Shown in pieces: positions 1-9,238 of a stretch of DNA of 64,000 bases. The DNA is taken from assembly GCF_000156395.1 (NCBI RefSeq), contig NZ_GG703819.1:177194-241193 (forward strand). The letters run 5' to 3'. Below the pieces are notes generated by a model. That model saw only the letters and a list, made by a program, of their open reading frames with translations. It ran no database searches and was not told the DNA's origin. Each line of letters starts with the position of its first letter. Position 1 is the stretch's first letter. The position numbers and the translations under genes were made by a program. The stretch comes from Providencia rustigianii DSM 4541 (lineage in GTDB: Bacteria > Pseudomonadota > Gammaproteobacteria > Enterobacterales > Enterobacteriaceae).

Positions 1-51
1 CTTTTTTATGTCCTACACTGTCCTATTTCATCTCACCCAAGCTAATTCCTT

Positions 52-102
52 TAGGCCCATTGATAGGCCCAACGAAAAGAACTAACATCTTTGTTGGGCC
101 TA
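52..102. repeat. Repeat cluster upstream of the integrase
   Basis: TAGGCCCA occurs at 52-59 and 64-71, and the inverted form at 95-102. TAGGCCCAAC (64-73) and GTTGGGCCTA (93-102) form a perfect 10-bp inverted repeat with a 19-base loop. It ends about 20 bases before the integrase start codon, so it may be an operator for integrase control or an arm-type recombinase site. The repeat is seen; its role is inferred. Confidence 0.5.
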
Positions 103-120
103 AACGCATGGAGATTTTTT

Positions 121-1362
121 ATGGCAAGAAAAACTAAGCCATTAACCGATACCGAAATCAAAGCATCTAAACCACAAGACAAGGACTATCAGCTGTATGA
201 TGGTGACGGACTCACTCTGCTAATCAAATCTAGCGGAAGCAAATTATGGCAATTCCGTTACTACCGCCCGTACACAAAACAAAGGACCAAACAAAGTTTT
301 GGGGCCTATCCTGCTGTCACACTTTCCGATGCTAGAAAACTTAGAGCAGAATCTCGCTCATTACTGGCAAAAGATATTGATCCTCAAGAATATCAAAAAG
401 ATCAAATAAGAAGTTCTCAAGAGTCCAAAACCAATACCTTTCGACTTGTTGCTAAACGTTGGTGGGAAGTGAAGAAGTCCACCGTCACAGAAGACTACGG
501 TAACGATATTTGGCGTTCGCTTGAACGAGATGTGTTTCCCGCTATAGGAGATATCAGCATTACCGATATCAAAGCGCATATATTGGTCCAAGCAATACAG
601 CCCGTTCAAGCCAGAGGTGCATTAGAAACCGTTCGTCGCCTTTGTCAGCGCATTAACGAAGTGATGATCTATGCTCAAAATACTGGCTTAATTGATGCTG
701 TTCCAAGTATCAATATTGGTAAGGCTTTTGAAAAACCCAAGAAAAAGAATATGCCAAGTATTCGCCCCGAGCAATTACCGCAACTGATGCAAACGATGCG
801 TACAGCTAATATTATCTTGCCTACCAGATGTTTGTTTATGTGGCAGCTACTTACCATATCCCGCCCTGCTGAAGCAGCTGAAGCCCGTTGGGATGAAATC
901 AACTTCGAAACCAAGGAATGGAAGATACCTGCAGCTAGAATGAAGATGAAACGAGAACACACTGTTCCGTTATCTGACACTGCTTTAGCTATCTTAGAGC
1001 TAATGAAACCACTAAGTGATCATCGTGAGTTTATCTTCCCTAGCCGTATCAAGCCTACTCAGCCTATGAACAGCCAAACCGTCAATGCTGCTTTAAAACG
1101 TGCTGGGTTTAGTGGTGTACTGGTTTCACACGGTCTTCGCTCAATTGCCAGTACCGCACTCAATGAGCAAGGCTTCCCACCCGATGTTATTGAAGCCGCC
1201 CTGGCCCACGTTGATAAAAACGAAGTTAGACGTGCTTATAACCGCAGTGATTATCTAGAACAACGCCGCCCTATGATGCAATGGTGGGCTGAATTTATTG
1301 AGGAAGCTGATCGTGGGAGTATGATTAAGGGTGGAATAAGAGGAATATCGCTAGTTGGATAA
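121..1362 (+). CDS. P4-type tyrosine recombinase (island integrase)
   Basis: Site-specific tyrosine recombinase of the P4 integrase family, which integrates and excises genomic islands. The N-terminal 90 residues carry the family's DUF4102-type arm-binding domain (LTDTEIKASKP, then YDGDGL and SFGAYPAVTLSDAR). The C-terminal catalytic domain shows the expected residues: Arg in TISRPAEAAEARW, HGLR in SHGLRS, a His in LAHVD, and the nucleophile Tyr in RRAYNRSDY. Length (413 residues) is normal. ATG at 121 is preferred over an in-frame TTG at 91 because it follows a GGAG box by six bases and the protein then begins MARKTKPLTD. It is the first gene of the window and reads toward the nuclease-helicase cassette. 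A fragment of a closely related integrase lies at 62084-62226. Confidence 0.93.
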   Translation: MARKTKPLTDTEIKASKPQDKDYQLYDGDGLTLLIKSSGSKLWQFRYYRPYTKQRTKQSFGAYPAVTLSDARKLRAESRSLLAKDIDPQEYQKDQIRSSQESKTNTFRLVAKRWWEVKKSTVTEDYGNDIWRSLERDVFPAIGDISITDIKAHILVQAIQPVQARGALETVRRLCQRINEVMIYAQNTGLIDAVPSINIGKAFEKPKKKNMPSIRPEQLPQLMQTMRTANIILPTRCLFMWQLLTISRPAEAAEARWDEINFETKEWKIPAARMKMKREHTVPLSDTALAILELMKPLSDHREFIFPSRIKPTQPMNSQTVNAALKRAGFSGVLVSHGLRSIASTALNEQGFPPDVIEAALAHVDKNEVRRAYNRSDYLEQRRPMMQWWAEFIEEADRGSMIKGGIRGISLVG

Positions 1363-2066
1363 CTTATGTGTATCAGCTCAAATTTTAGCTGGTACTATAA
1401 CTGTACAGAGTTATATATCATCCAGATGTCGGCTATGTGCTGTGATTTCAATCGACTGGAAGCTGGTCAAAGGAATGCAGCAGCGAAAAAAACGTCAAGG
1501 GTAAAAGTGGATAATAGATGAACCCCAAACGCACAACAAAGTGGTACGCCTTGATAATGCGTAGTCACGGGTTAAAGTCACGGACAAGGTGATGGAGTCA
1601 AGTCAAGAAAGGCTACTGGACATGTCAACGGTCGTCCCTGTGTTCTGAGCTTCATGGCAGGTGCAAATGTGCAGACCCAGCTCTGAAAGACAGTTGAGTA
1701 GGTGTCAGGGATCCAGAAGTATGCCTATAGCCAAGCCTGTTAAGAATGAGTAGACAGCGAACTTGGAGCAGCTCGATCTACAAAGCAGAGACGCAATGAT
1801 TTATTTCGTCTATTATCCATTTGTATAAATAACTTCTTTCGGTCAAAAGCGGTTAACTTGTGTTTACGACTATGGTGTGATTCAATCAAAATATTGCTTT
1901 TACCTTGGACTATTGAGAGCAGCATAAAGTGCCAATAAATATTGCATATGACCAGCCAATGACTGCAATAGAAATAGTAGGGTAGTATTAGCAGGTTTCA
2001 CAGTTATTGACTTGACTGAGCTAAAATGTCCAATTTCTGCAAATCTTCTCGCAATGAAAGGATGTC
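1363..2066. other. Non-coding stretch between integrase and defence cassette
   Basis: No convincing gene is visible in about 700 bases. The part near 1380-1740 is richer in GC than its surroundings and holds many short complementary segments, suggesting a structured RNA or the decayed 5' part of a group II intron, but I could not identify a class. The part after 1740 is AT-rich and probably carries the promoter of the nuclease gene, with AAAGGA just before its start. Confidence 0.4.
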
Positions 2067-3698
2067 ATGATGAGCATTACTAGCCTATCCGATGCAGGTG
2101 GGCCTGCGGCAAGGCAAGGCTTTAAGTATCAAGATCACGTGGCTGTCAGCTTCATCTTCAAGATGCTACGAGACAGCAACTACTCCCAAGTGGAATGCGA
2201 GACCGCGGATGACATCGTGGCAGTATACCAATACGCAGGCCAGATACTAAACGAATACATTCAGGTCAAAACAACCGAAAGTGATGGTAAATGGAACTTG
2301 AAAGAGATAACAGCGTTAGATGGCACCAAGGCTAATTCTTCGTTGCTACATAAATCGCTGAAATGCGACGTACGTCCAGGTATTGCGCGCTTCCGAATCG
2401 TGACCAAGCGTGACGTTGCAAGAATTCTTGAAGGATTCAAGAAAGAAATAGATAAGCGGATGCTGCCCGACATAACCACTACCCGAGGTGTGGCACTGCG
2501 CAATAAGTTTAAAACGTTTGTATCACCTCAAAAACGGGACTTCTTGTACTGGGCTGAAAACATTGTCTGGCAGGTATACGGTGATGTCGAGGCGCTGGAG
2601 GCCGTCAATATAAAGGCGTTGGCCCAGCTTGCGGAGGAGCAAGGAAATCGCCCCAACTTCACGCAACTAAAGGCAATTTACGAAGAATTTTTAGAGATTG
2701 CTGACAAAGCGGCTACAGCTAGCGTAAAAACATCTGCAGCATCTAAGATCATCCTTCGAGCTCCGACGCTGGCTCACCTCAGGAAATTATTAGATAAGGC
2801 TGATGACAAGTCAGCGGCCACATCCAAACCATATAAAAAGCGACCGGATCCGTTCTTGGTCGAGTTTCACGCCAACAAAAAAGAGGGTTTATTGCACTCA
2901 TTTTCTGGTTTTGATGTGCGCTATGCGCTTAAGAAATGGCGACATGAAAATTACGCAAAGCATCTCATCGAATGGCTACCCGAGTTTTCTCTAAAGGCCA
3001 GTGAAATAGTAAACATCCTTGCGCATAACGCCGAAACAATACTGGCTAGGTCAATCAGCACTTTCAGCGACAGTGAGCTTCCACGCAACAGGCTCATTGC
3101 AGAATTAATCCTCCATTCCATCCTGCGAAGCCACCAAAACAGCGAACCCGTTGCGTGTAAAGTCTTCTACAAATCTGCTGGCAGGCTTTCAGAATTTGGC
3201 AATGCTCACATCGTTCAGATTCCTGATCAAGATGACCAGTTGTGGCTAGGTCTTGCTCGCTTGATCAAAGTAAATGACATGGATAAAACACTAGAGCAAA
3301 TTCGAGAAATTCTTGACAAAACCATATCAGAAACTGTGCTGTCGACAGAGCGCGAAATTATTATTTCTCTACGCGAACCTTTACATCACCAGCCAAAATC
3401 AGATTCCTTCAATCAAGCTCTGCATCGGAATTCTTCTGTCGATGACATACTGAATATTATCTGCTTCCCCATATTGCTGACCTACGATAGTACAGCACTT
3501 TTGTCAGGTTGGCTCGCTGATTACGTCGATAACATCAAGATAGAGATCGAAACCCACTTCAGCACGTTCACCTCGAAACTGCCGGAGAACATCAAACAAG
3601 TTAAGGTGATCGTCTTCTTGGTGCCTATGGAAAGCATTGAAAATCTGACCAAGGCTTTCAACGCTCACTGCGAAAAGCTGGAAAAATTGCAGGCATAA
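2067..3698 (+). CDS. DUF4297-like dsDNA nuclease, effector of a putative helicase-nuclease defence pair
   Basis: A 543-residue protein whose first 120 residues look like the DUF4297/Cap4-type PD-(D/E)XK nuclease domain: GGxxxRxGFxYQ at 11-22, acidic ECETADD at 43-49, and a QVK triad ending in Lys68 (the Mrr-like Q-x-K version of the catalytic motif). The rest, about 420 residues, is not recognised and may sense or bind the partner. ATG ATG at 2067/2070 follows AAAGGA, so either start is possible. It is followed 100 bases later by an SF2 helicase gene on the same strand. A nuclease plus a Ski2/HamB-like helicase is the logic of Hachiman and AbpAB antiphage systems, but this nuclease is not the DUF1837 HamA type. 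The domain call is from motifs; the antiphage role is inferred from pairing and the position next to an integrase. Confidence 0.7.
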   Translation: MMSITSLSDAGGPAARQGFKYQDHVAVSFIFKMLRDSNYSQVECETADDIVAVYQYAGQILNEYIQVKTTESDGKWNLKEITALDGTKANSSLLHKSLKCDVRPGIARFRIVTKRDVARILEGFKKEIDKRMLPDITTTRGVALRNKFKTFVSPQKRDFLYWAENIVWQVYGDVEALEAVNIKALAQLAEEQGNRPNFTQLKAIYEEFLEIADKAATASVKTSAASKIILRAPTLAHLRKLLDKADDKSAATSKPYKKRPDPFLVEFHANKKEGLLHSFSGFDVRYALKKWRHENYAKHLIEWLPEFSLKASEIVNILAHNAETILARSISTFSDSELPRNRLIAELILHSILRSHQNSEPVACKVFYKSAGRLSEFGNAHIVQIPDQDDQLWLGLARLIKVNDMDKTLEQIREILDKTISETVLSTEREIIISLREPLHHQPKSDSFNQALHRNSSVDDILNIICFPILLTYDSTALLSGWLADYVDNIKIEIETHFSTFTSKLPENIKQVKVIVFLVPMESIENLTKAFNAHCEKLEKLQA

Positions 3699-3798
3699 CT
3701 AGTACATGGTCTAAGGATGACTGAGCATAAGATATGAGAATATGAAGATATCCTAGGCAAATCATTCAGTCGCGTGTGTCTCAAGGAACGAAGCAACT

Positions 3799-5940
3799 AT
3801 GAACTACGAAAAAATTAAGAACATCTTGGCGAAGCTCGGTGAAGATAACACAAAAGCGGTCGATATGCTGCTCGCCATCAACACCATCGTAAACAGAAGC
3901 AATTCAGAGTGGGAAGGCCGCGATTTGGTGATCCGAGCACTCGACAAATTTACGTATTTTGACTCTGTAGAGCAGTCGCTCCTGCTAAACATGGTACGAG
4001 CTGTTGGACTATTCCCTTATATCACACCTCACCTTAGCTGCATGGCGATCTCTGACCGCTTAGCTTATGAAGCTCACAGGGTAGAGGGAGTAGAACAAGG
4101 CATGGTGTTTCATCATCTGCAAGCCCATACATTCAGCTTGATCATGCAAGGCCGAAATGTAGTACTCAGTGCTTCTACAAGCGTCGGAAAAAGTCTAGTC
4201 ATTGATGCTGTTCTAGCACAGCGACGGTTTAAAAAGGTTGTAGTGATCGTTCCAACTATTGCGCTGATCGACGAAACACGCCGCCGACTGGTCAAACGTT
4301 TTAAGGACTTCAACCTAATCACTCATCCGAGCCAAGAATCCGTGATCGAGACAACCAACGTTTACTTGCTGACCCAAGAGCGAGTCATCCAGCGTACTGA
4401 TCTTGCTGATGTAGAATTTTTTGTCTTAGACGAGTTCTACAAAATAGATTTGGGGAGCTCCACTGATGGAAGCTCACGTGCTGTTGACCTAAGCTTGGCC
4501 TTTCACAAGCTTGCAAAGACTGGTGCTCAGTTCTACATGCTCGGGCCTCACATTCAGAAGATCTCTGGTTTGGATGACTATGAGTACCACTTCATCCCAT
4601 CCGATTACAGCACGGTTGCGGTAGACATCCAGAACTTCAATCTGGAGATGCGGTCCGAAGAGCGAAAGGAAAAATTGCTAGAATTGGTTGCAACTCTAGA
4701 CACGCCAACCTTAATCTACTGTCAGGCTCCTCCTAGTGCGAATAGGGTCGCCGAGTATTTAATTCAGGAAGCTAAGCTGACTCCAGTACCAGAGACTCAG
4801 GAAATAGCTGAATGGATCTCTGAGCACTACCACCCTGAATGGAACGTTGCCAAGGCAATATCTCTGGGTATCGGGATTCACCATGGAGGAGTGCCACGCG
4901 CATTGCAGCAGTACATCGTTAAGTTGTTCAACGATGGCATCATCAAGAGAATTATCTGTACATCTACGATGATCGAAGGTGTCAACACATCGGCAGAGAA
5001 CGTGATCATTTATGACCGACGCCTGAAGAATTCAACATTCGACTATTTTACCTACAAGAATATTTCAGGTCGTGCAGGCCGTATGAATAAGTACTTCATT
5101 GGAAAAGTCTTTATGCTCGAAGCTCCTCCCCTTGAGCAGGGACTTACAGTCGAATACCCTATCGGTCATCAGGATGAAAACTCTCCGATGGGGCTCCTCA
5201 TGCAACTGGAGAACGAATACCTGACGGATATTTCACGTGGTCGTCTCCAAGATGTATACGCCAATCCGGTACTATCGCCTACAACTCTGATAGAGAATCG
5301 ACACGTTCCAATTGAGAGGCAAGTGGAAGTAGCAGAAACAATTATTCATGACCTACAGTCCAACAGCAACCTTCTGGACTGGAAAGGTATTCCAGAGCCG
5401 AGCCAGCTCAATTACCTATGTGAACTGGTCTACAATCTAGAAGGGGGTAACCTGATGGACTATGGGATATCGTCGAGCTTACAATTGGTGTGGCACATCA
5501 ATGAGCTTCGAACTCAGAAAAACCTCCCGGCTTATCTAAGCGATGCGGTGAAAAATCGACGGCAAGAACATACACCCAGCGAAGCGATCAATCTACGTTT
5601 GAAGTTCATCAGAAATATGGTGTGTTTCCGATTGCCCCGGGACATCATGGCAGTAAATAACATTCAGGCCGACGTATTGGCGAAAAAAGGGGTCGAGCCG
5701 GGAGATTTCCGTTTCTTTGCCGAGCAGCTTGAAAATATGTTTCTCGATCCGCTGCTCACTGCATTGGATGAATACGGAATCCCCACTCAGATTTCGGTTC
5801 AGCTTAAGAATCTCATCTTGCCATCGGAACATCTGAATGACCTGTTGGATAAACTTCGAAGTTTGGCTCCTAAAATAGAGCACCTTCAACTGACTCACTT
5901 TGAGAAAAACTTAATGTATTGGGCTGTGTCCGAAATGTAG
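3799..5940 (+). CDS. SF2 DEAD/DEAH-type helicase, partner of the upstream nuclease
   Basis: A 713-residue superfamily 2 helicase. Visible motifs: Walker A STSVGKS (about 126-132), motif Ia VVIVPTIALIDE, motif II DEFYK at 211-215 in place of a classic DEAD box, IHHGG at 360-364, TSTMIEGVN at 388-395, and motif VI SGRAGR at 423-428. The last two with IHHGG are typical of Ski2/HelQ-like and HamB-type helicases. The first 110 residues and the C-terminal 250 are unassigned accessory regions. ATG at 3799 follows AAGGAACG. It lies 100 bases after the DUF4297-like gene on the same strand, with little sign of an intervening terminator, so the two probably form one unit. Expected role: DNA translocation or surveillance that licenses the nuclease. 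Confidence 0.8.
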   Translation: MNYEKIKNILAKLGEDNTKAVDMLLAINTIVNRSNSEWEGRDLVIRALDKFTYFDSVEQSLLLNMVRAVGLFPYITPHLSCMAISDRLAYEAHRVEGVEQGMVFHHLQAHTFSLIMQGRNVVLSASTSVGKSLVIDAVLAQRRFKKVVVIVPTIALIDETRRRLVKRFKDFNLITHPSQESVIETTNVYLLTQERVIQRTDLADVEFFVLDEFYKIDLGSSTDGSSRAVDLSLAFHKLAKTGAQFYMLGPHIQKISGLDDYEYHFIPSDYSTVAVDIQNFNLEMRSEERKEKLLELVATLDTPTLIYCQAPPSANRVAEYLIQEAKLTPVPETQEIAEWISEHYHPEWNVAKAISLGIGIHHGGVPRALQQYIVKLFNDGIIKRIICTSTMIEGVNTSAENVIIYDRRLKNSTFDYFTYKNISGRAGRMNKYFIGKVFMLEAPPLEQGLTVEYPIGHQDENSPMGLLMQLENEYLTDISRGRLQDVYANPVLSPTTLIENRHVPIERQVEVAETIIHDLQSNSNLLDWKGIPEPSQLNYLCELVYNLEGGNLMDYGISSSLQLVWHINELRTQKNLPAYLSDAVKNRRQEHTPSEAINLRLKFIRNMVCFRLPRDIMAVNNIQADVLAKKGVEPGDFRFFAEQLENMFLDPLLTALDEYGIPTQISVQLKNLILPSEHLNDLLDKLRSLAPKIEHLQLTHFEKNLMYWAVSEM

Positions 5941-6421
5941 CATTCTTAGCTGTGTGCAACACCCTGAATAGCTATAAAGGCGTACCTTGCTACTCCCATT
6001 TCACCGTTGCAGAGTAACAAGCAAGCCCAATGCAATGATAACTACATGAAATATTGAAGGAAAATCCCTTATCCCAATTGCGAAACATCAGTAAATTCTC
6101 AATAAATCAGTCCCCAATAGGTTGGATGCGCTGGTCAACGCTAGCTGTCTTACAAAGAAAAACAATGGGAAGCACTATGGACGGGGAAACGATACCTTTC
6201 ACTTTCTATCCGTGCTTACTGGGAGGATCGCAGATATTACATGCCTCTTGGCAGCAACCGAAAATGTAATAGTTAAATAATCCAATTTAATAGCTCTTTG
6301 TTTATTACTGAGGGCTTTTTCTAACGCCTCTACACCGTTCTTCGCTCAGACCAGACTATCAGGCGTAATTGTGTTCTACCAACGATACCTGTCAGTTCAA
6401 GTCTGAGCTAATGCCTCTCAA
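5941..6421. other. Intergenic gap after the helicase
   Basis: About 480 bases between convergent genes. The only plus-strand reading frame, at 6054-6269, has no recognisable family or good ribosome site, so I treat the stretch as non-coding. I see no clear terminator or repeat. Confidence 0.4.
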
Positions 6422-7093
6422 TCAAACCTGACTTGTTCCAAAGTTTCGAAAATCAGTATTGAGTTCCTTGGTATTCTTTTTAGTCAGGTACGTTATTCGT
6501 AATAAGAAATCAAGATAATTAGAATGACGGGTCAGAGCATCTCGTCTATCAAATCGAAATACGGGATTATTAGGAAAGTTAACTAATGGTGCATAGTCTG
6601 GGTACGCTAAGCCAATGGCGCTACACCATGCCCGTTGTATTCTAGTCGCCATATTATTGGCATCATCTTGTAAGTAGTTGCCTAAATAGCCGTATATATC
6701 TCGATTAAATAACAAAACTAAATGGTAGTGAGGATATTCACTTTCATTACGTTCTCTTACCCAAACATAATAAGGGAGTGCAGGTGTACCTGAACGCCCC
6801 GTACGATGATGTGCGGCTCTCAGTTGGCTTTTCAGTGACTCGATAAAACGGGTAATGGCTCGCTCATCCGTGCGTTGAAAACATATAGGCATATCTGGGG
6901 CATCAGGACTACTATCCTGAGCGAATCGTAAATCAACTCGGATTGCAAATACTCGGTTATGGTGTTCTAGTGTATTCTCAACCACTGCCAGTAATCGACG
7001 AAGGATATAATACGATATCGAGGAATCATAGCGATCACTCGCGATAGTTATCAGTTGATCCAATTCTGTTTTAGTTAATGCATAATCTGACAT
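6422..7093 (-). CDS. YfjJ/YagK-family (inovirus Gp2-like) putative replication protein
   Basis: A 223-residue protein of the YagK/YfjJ C-terminal domain family, found in P4-like and CP4 elements and related to the inovirus Gp2 replication proteins. The diagnostic segment is YYVWVRERNESEYPHYHLVLLFN, whose HYH recalls the HUH metal-binding motif of rolling-circle initiators. The spaced IQRAWCSAIG and DFLLRITYLTK near the C-terminus also fit. It is the last gene of an AlpA / DUF3987 / YfjJ set on the minus strand, about 300 bases from its neighbour. A replication role is inferred from family context. Confidence 0.75.
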   Translation of the reverse strand: MSDYALTKTELDQLITIASDRYDSSISYYILRRLLAVVENTLEHHNRVFAIRVDLRFAQDSSPDAPDMPICFQRTDERAITRFIESLKSQLRAAHHRTGRSGTPALPYYVWVRERNESEYPHYHLVLLFNRDIYGYLGNYLQDDANNMATRIQRAWCSAIGLAYPDYAPLVNFPNNPVFRFDRRDALTRHSNYLDFLLRITYLTKKNTKELNTDFRNFGTSQV

Positions 7094-7398
7094 TTTTTAT
7101 TACCTTACTATCATAGAAATAGCGATATCTGTATTCATGTTTAAGTACCTATCGCATCCATAACACAGTGAGTTATAGACACAATAGGCATGGTGATTAA
7201 ATAAACATTGCTTTGTTGATTGATAGGTGTTATAGTTATGAGCCATATTGTATTTAGTTAAGATGGCATATATTACCTATACCGACATAATTCCATTTAA
7301 TAAAAGACAGACTCAACCCTCCCCAAAGCCGCAATAAACCTCGCTTGGTGATGTAATCCTACTCACTGATATTATTAAAAATAACTCTGAAGTTATCC
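7094..7398. other. Gap between the YfjJ-like and DUF3987 genes
   Basis: About 305 AT-rich bases with no gene. It probably contains the promoter or leader of the YfjJ-like gene, which is preceded on the minus strand by an AAGGTAAT stretch. No repeat or terminator stood out. Confidence 0.35.
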
Positions 7399-8892
7399 TT
7401 ATCTTGGTGAGTTATTGAGTATGAATACTCCTCTGCTACTCAACGGAATATTCAATCGTTCGGCTAGCTCTTCAGGTGTCATTCTTGCCCCCGTAAACTT
7501 GACATAGTTAATCCCATTTTTTTCGAATAATTGAACTTTAGCTTCCTGCTGTAGTTTTTCTAATGCAGGCCGCAAACGGTCAGAACGTCTCAGTGAATAG
7601 GGGCCATTTTTAATGATGTCATTTCGCCTAAAATCATAAGATTTATTACTGACAAGATGCTCCTCCAACCATAACAGGAGTTTTTCAGCATCACTGACTT
7701 CCTTAAAATTATCTATTTTTTTGATAAAATGATTAAGATGCCACTGAGTAATATAGACTGCCGACTCCAGCGTTTCCAACGTAACAACAGTGGAATCGGG
7801 TGTCATAAACATTTGCATCACCCCAGCAATTCGTGAAGCATGCTCCATAAAGCGCGATGCGTAATCATCATAAGCATGTAATTCCCCGCCGGGCTCCATC
7901 ATCTTTTTAACAGCTTGATAATAGCCATTCCACGCCCCTTGGGCATCATGTGCTAAAGTAATACAATGGCGTTCTTCATCATTCTCACGACGTTTTATTC
8001 CTTTTTGTAAATGGTTTATCAACGTAGCCGATAAATCTGCTAAACTTAATTCAGTTGAATGTGAAACATTTTTTATCTCACATAATTGCTGAATTTGATC
8101 TAGATCCACTAATAAGCTGCGAGCTAAAAAACCTGAACTCTTTGCTTTCTTTCCTTTTTTATCCATAAAGCTGTCAAATAACGCTGGCTGGACCATAAGT
8201 AACAGACTAAAACGGCAATCTTTGATGACATAGTTATCTCTAGATGCTCGGCTTACCGATTTCCCCTCTGCGCACCAAAGCGAATTTAGTAATGGTGTTT
8301 TTCGCAATAAACTACTTTCAAACAATTCACCCGCCTCATCTGACATCAGCGACAATACGGGATATCCATCCCCCAACTCCTGAGCCAGACCTTCACTTGT
8401 TGAATCATTGATTACTAAACGTTTTTTTATTGGTGCTACTGGTTTTTGAACAAGGCACTCTTCTAAATTCAAAAAAGCTTCATTCACTTTTATTCCCTGA
8501 TTCAGCGCTTTTTGATAGCATTTATTCAATGCGCTAAATTTTACATTCCATAGCACCAGACTCCGCTCATAATTATCTCTTTCAATATAAAAATCCTGTT
8601 CGAGTTGTTGCTCAAATTCTGAAATTGCTTTTGTGAGCAGTTTATAAACAGTAGATTTTCGGCACCCCGACCTCGCCAAAACAACATGATAAAGTGACAG
8701 TGGATATTTTCGTCCACTTATCGGTTCAATATCAAAGCTATCCTGACACGACAAGGACATCACACTTAACAGAGTAGGCAAAATAATTTCAGCCGCCGCG
8801 TCTGTTTTTATATGTACTAGCTCAACCATGCGTCGAAAATAATCAGGTAATTTCTCTATGTTTAAATATAACTCTTCATTTTTTTGTGACAT
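7399..8892 (-). CDS. DUF3987 (YfjI-family) protein of a P4-like element
   Basis: Resembles the YfjI/DUF3987 family, primase-helicase-like proteins of P4-type satellites and islands. Seen: an N-terminal helical region with LLSVMSLSCQDSFDIEP and PLSLYHVVLARSGCRKSTVYK, whose SGCRKST is a Walker A-like loop (G-x-x-K-S), and SEGLAQELGD and LSLMSDEAGELFESS as a likely Walker B region. The MSQKNEEL start at 8892 is chosen over an ATG at 8934 because it has an AAGGCGG box eight bases upstream and avoids overlapping alpA. It lies 17 bases downstream of alpA and is probably cotranscribed. A role in element replication is inferred. Confidence 0.75.
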   Translation of the reverse strand: MSQKNEELYLNIEKLPDYFRRMVELVHIKTDAAAEIILPTLLSVMSLSCQDSFDIEPISGRKYPLSLYHVVLARSGCRKSTVYKLLTKAISEFEQQLEQDFYIERDNYERSLVLWNVKFSALNKCYQKALNQGIKVNEAFLNLEECLVQKPVAPIKKRLVINDSTSEGLAQELGDGYPVLSLMSDEAGELFESSLLRKTPLLNSLWCAEGKSVSRASRDNYVIKDCRFSLLLMVQPALFDSFMDKKGKKAKSSGFLARSLLVDLDQIQQLCEIKNVSHSTELSLADLSATLINHLQKGIKRRENDEERHCITLAHDAQGAWNGYYQAVKKMMEPGGELHAYDDYASRFMEHASRIAGVMQMFMTPDSTVVTLETLESAVYITQWHLNHFIKKIDNFKEVSDAEKLLLWLEEHLVSNKSYDFRRNDIIKNGPYSLRRSDRLRPALEKLQQEAKVQLFEKNGINYVKFTGARMTPEELAERLNIPLSSRGVFILNNSPR

Positions 8893-8909
8893 TTCATCCG
8901 CCTTATTGA

Positions 8910-9140
8910 TTAAACCATTCTTGAAGTTAACCATTTTTCAACTGAAGCATAGTGCCAGCCAACTGATGATGCGCCAAGCTTGATAGGTTTAGGAAAATTC
9001 TCATCGTAATACTTAGAGCGAGGGTTCAATTTTTCATAAATGCTCGATCTGGATATCCCTAGCATTACCGTTAACTCGGTCATACGTAAAATACGTATAG
9101 GCAAATTATTCTGACTCATATTTTCGTTTAGATGATGCAT
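8910..9140 (-). CDS. AlpA-family DNA-binding regulator / excisionase
   Basis: A small MerR-like winged-helix protein of the AlpA (phage CP4-57 regulator) family. The core RILRMTELTVMLGISRSSIYEKL followed by FPKPIKLGASSVGWHYASVEKWL is the full AlpA signature. These proteins act as excisionase or activate the element's integrase and replication genes. The start at 9140 (MHHLNEN) is preferred over 9152 because GGAG lies six bases before it. It heads the alpA-DUF3987 pair and is divergent from the 673-residue gene, with about 100 bases between them that must hold both promoters. Confidence 0.88.
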   Translation of the reverse strand: MHHLNENMSQNNLPIRILRMTELTVMLGISRSSIYEKLNPRSKYYDENFPKPIKLGASSVGWHYASVEKWLTSRMV

Positions 9141-9238
9141 TTGATTCTCCATTGATTCACGTTCTTAAGAGATATTCATTTTCCACATCATCTGGCAATA
9201 TGTCCTCGTAGAAAATTGGAAACCAACTGGAGAATGTC

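Noticed and set aside
1-50. A tRNA gene or attachment site at the left edge
   Set aside because: No tRNA-like arms or CCA-type end could be seen in the bases available before the integrase.
1740-1925. A 61-residue minus-strand frame after the integrase
   Set aside because: No family resemblance and lies in a region with non-coding character.
6054-6269. A 71-residue plus-strand frame after the helicase
   Set aside because: No recognisable motif, poor ribosome site, odd composition; more likely chance.
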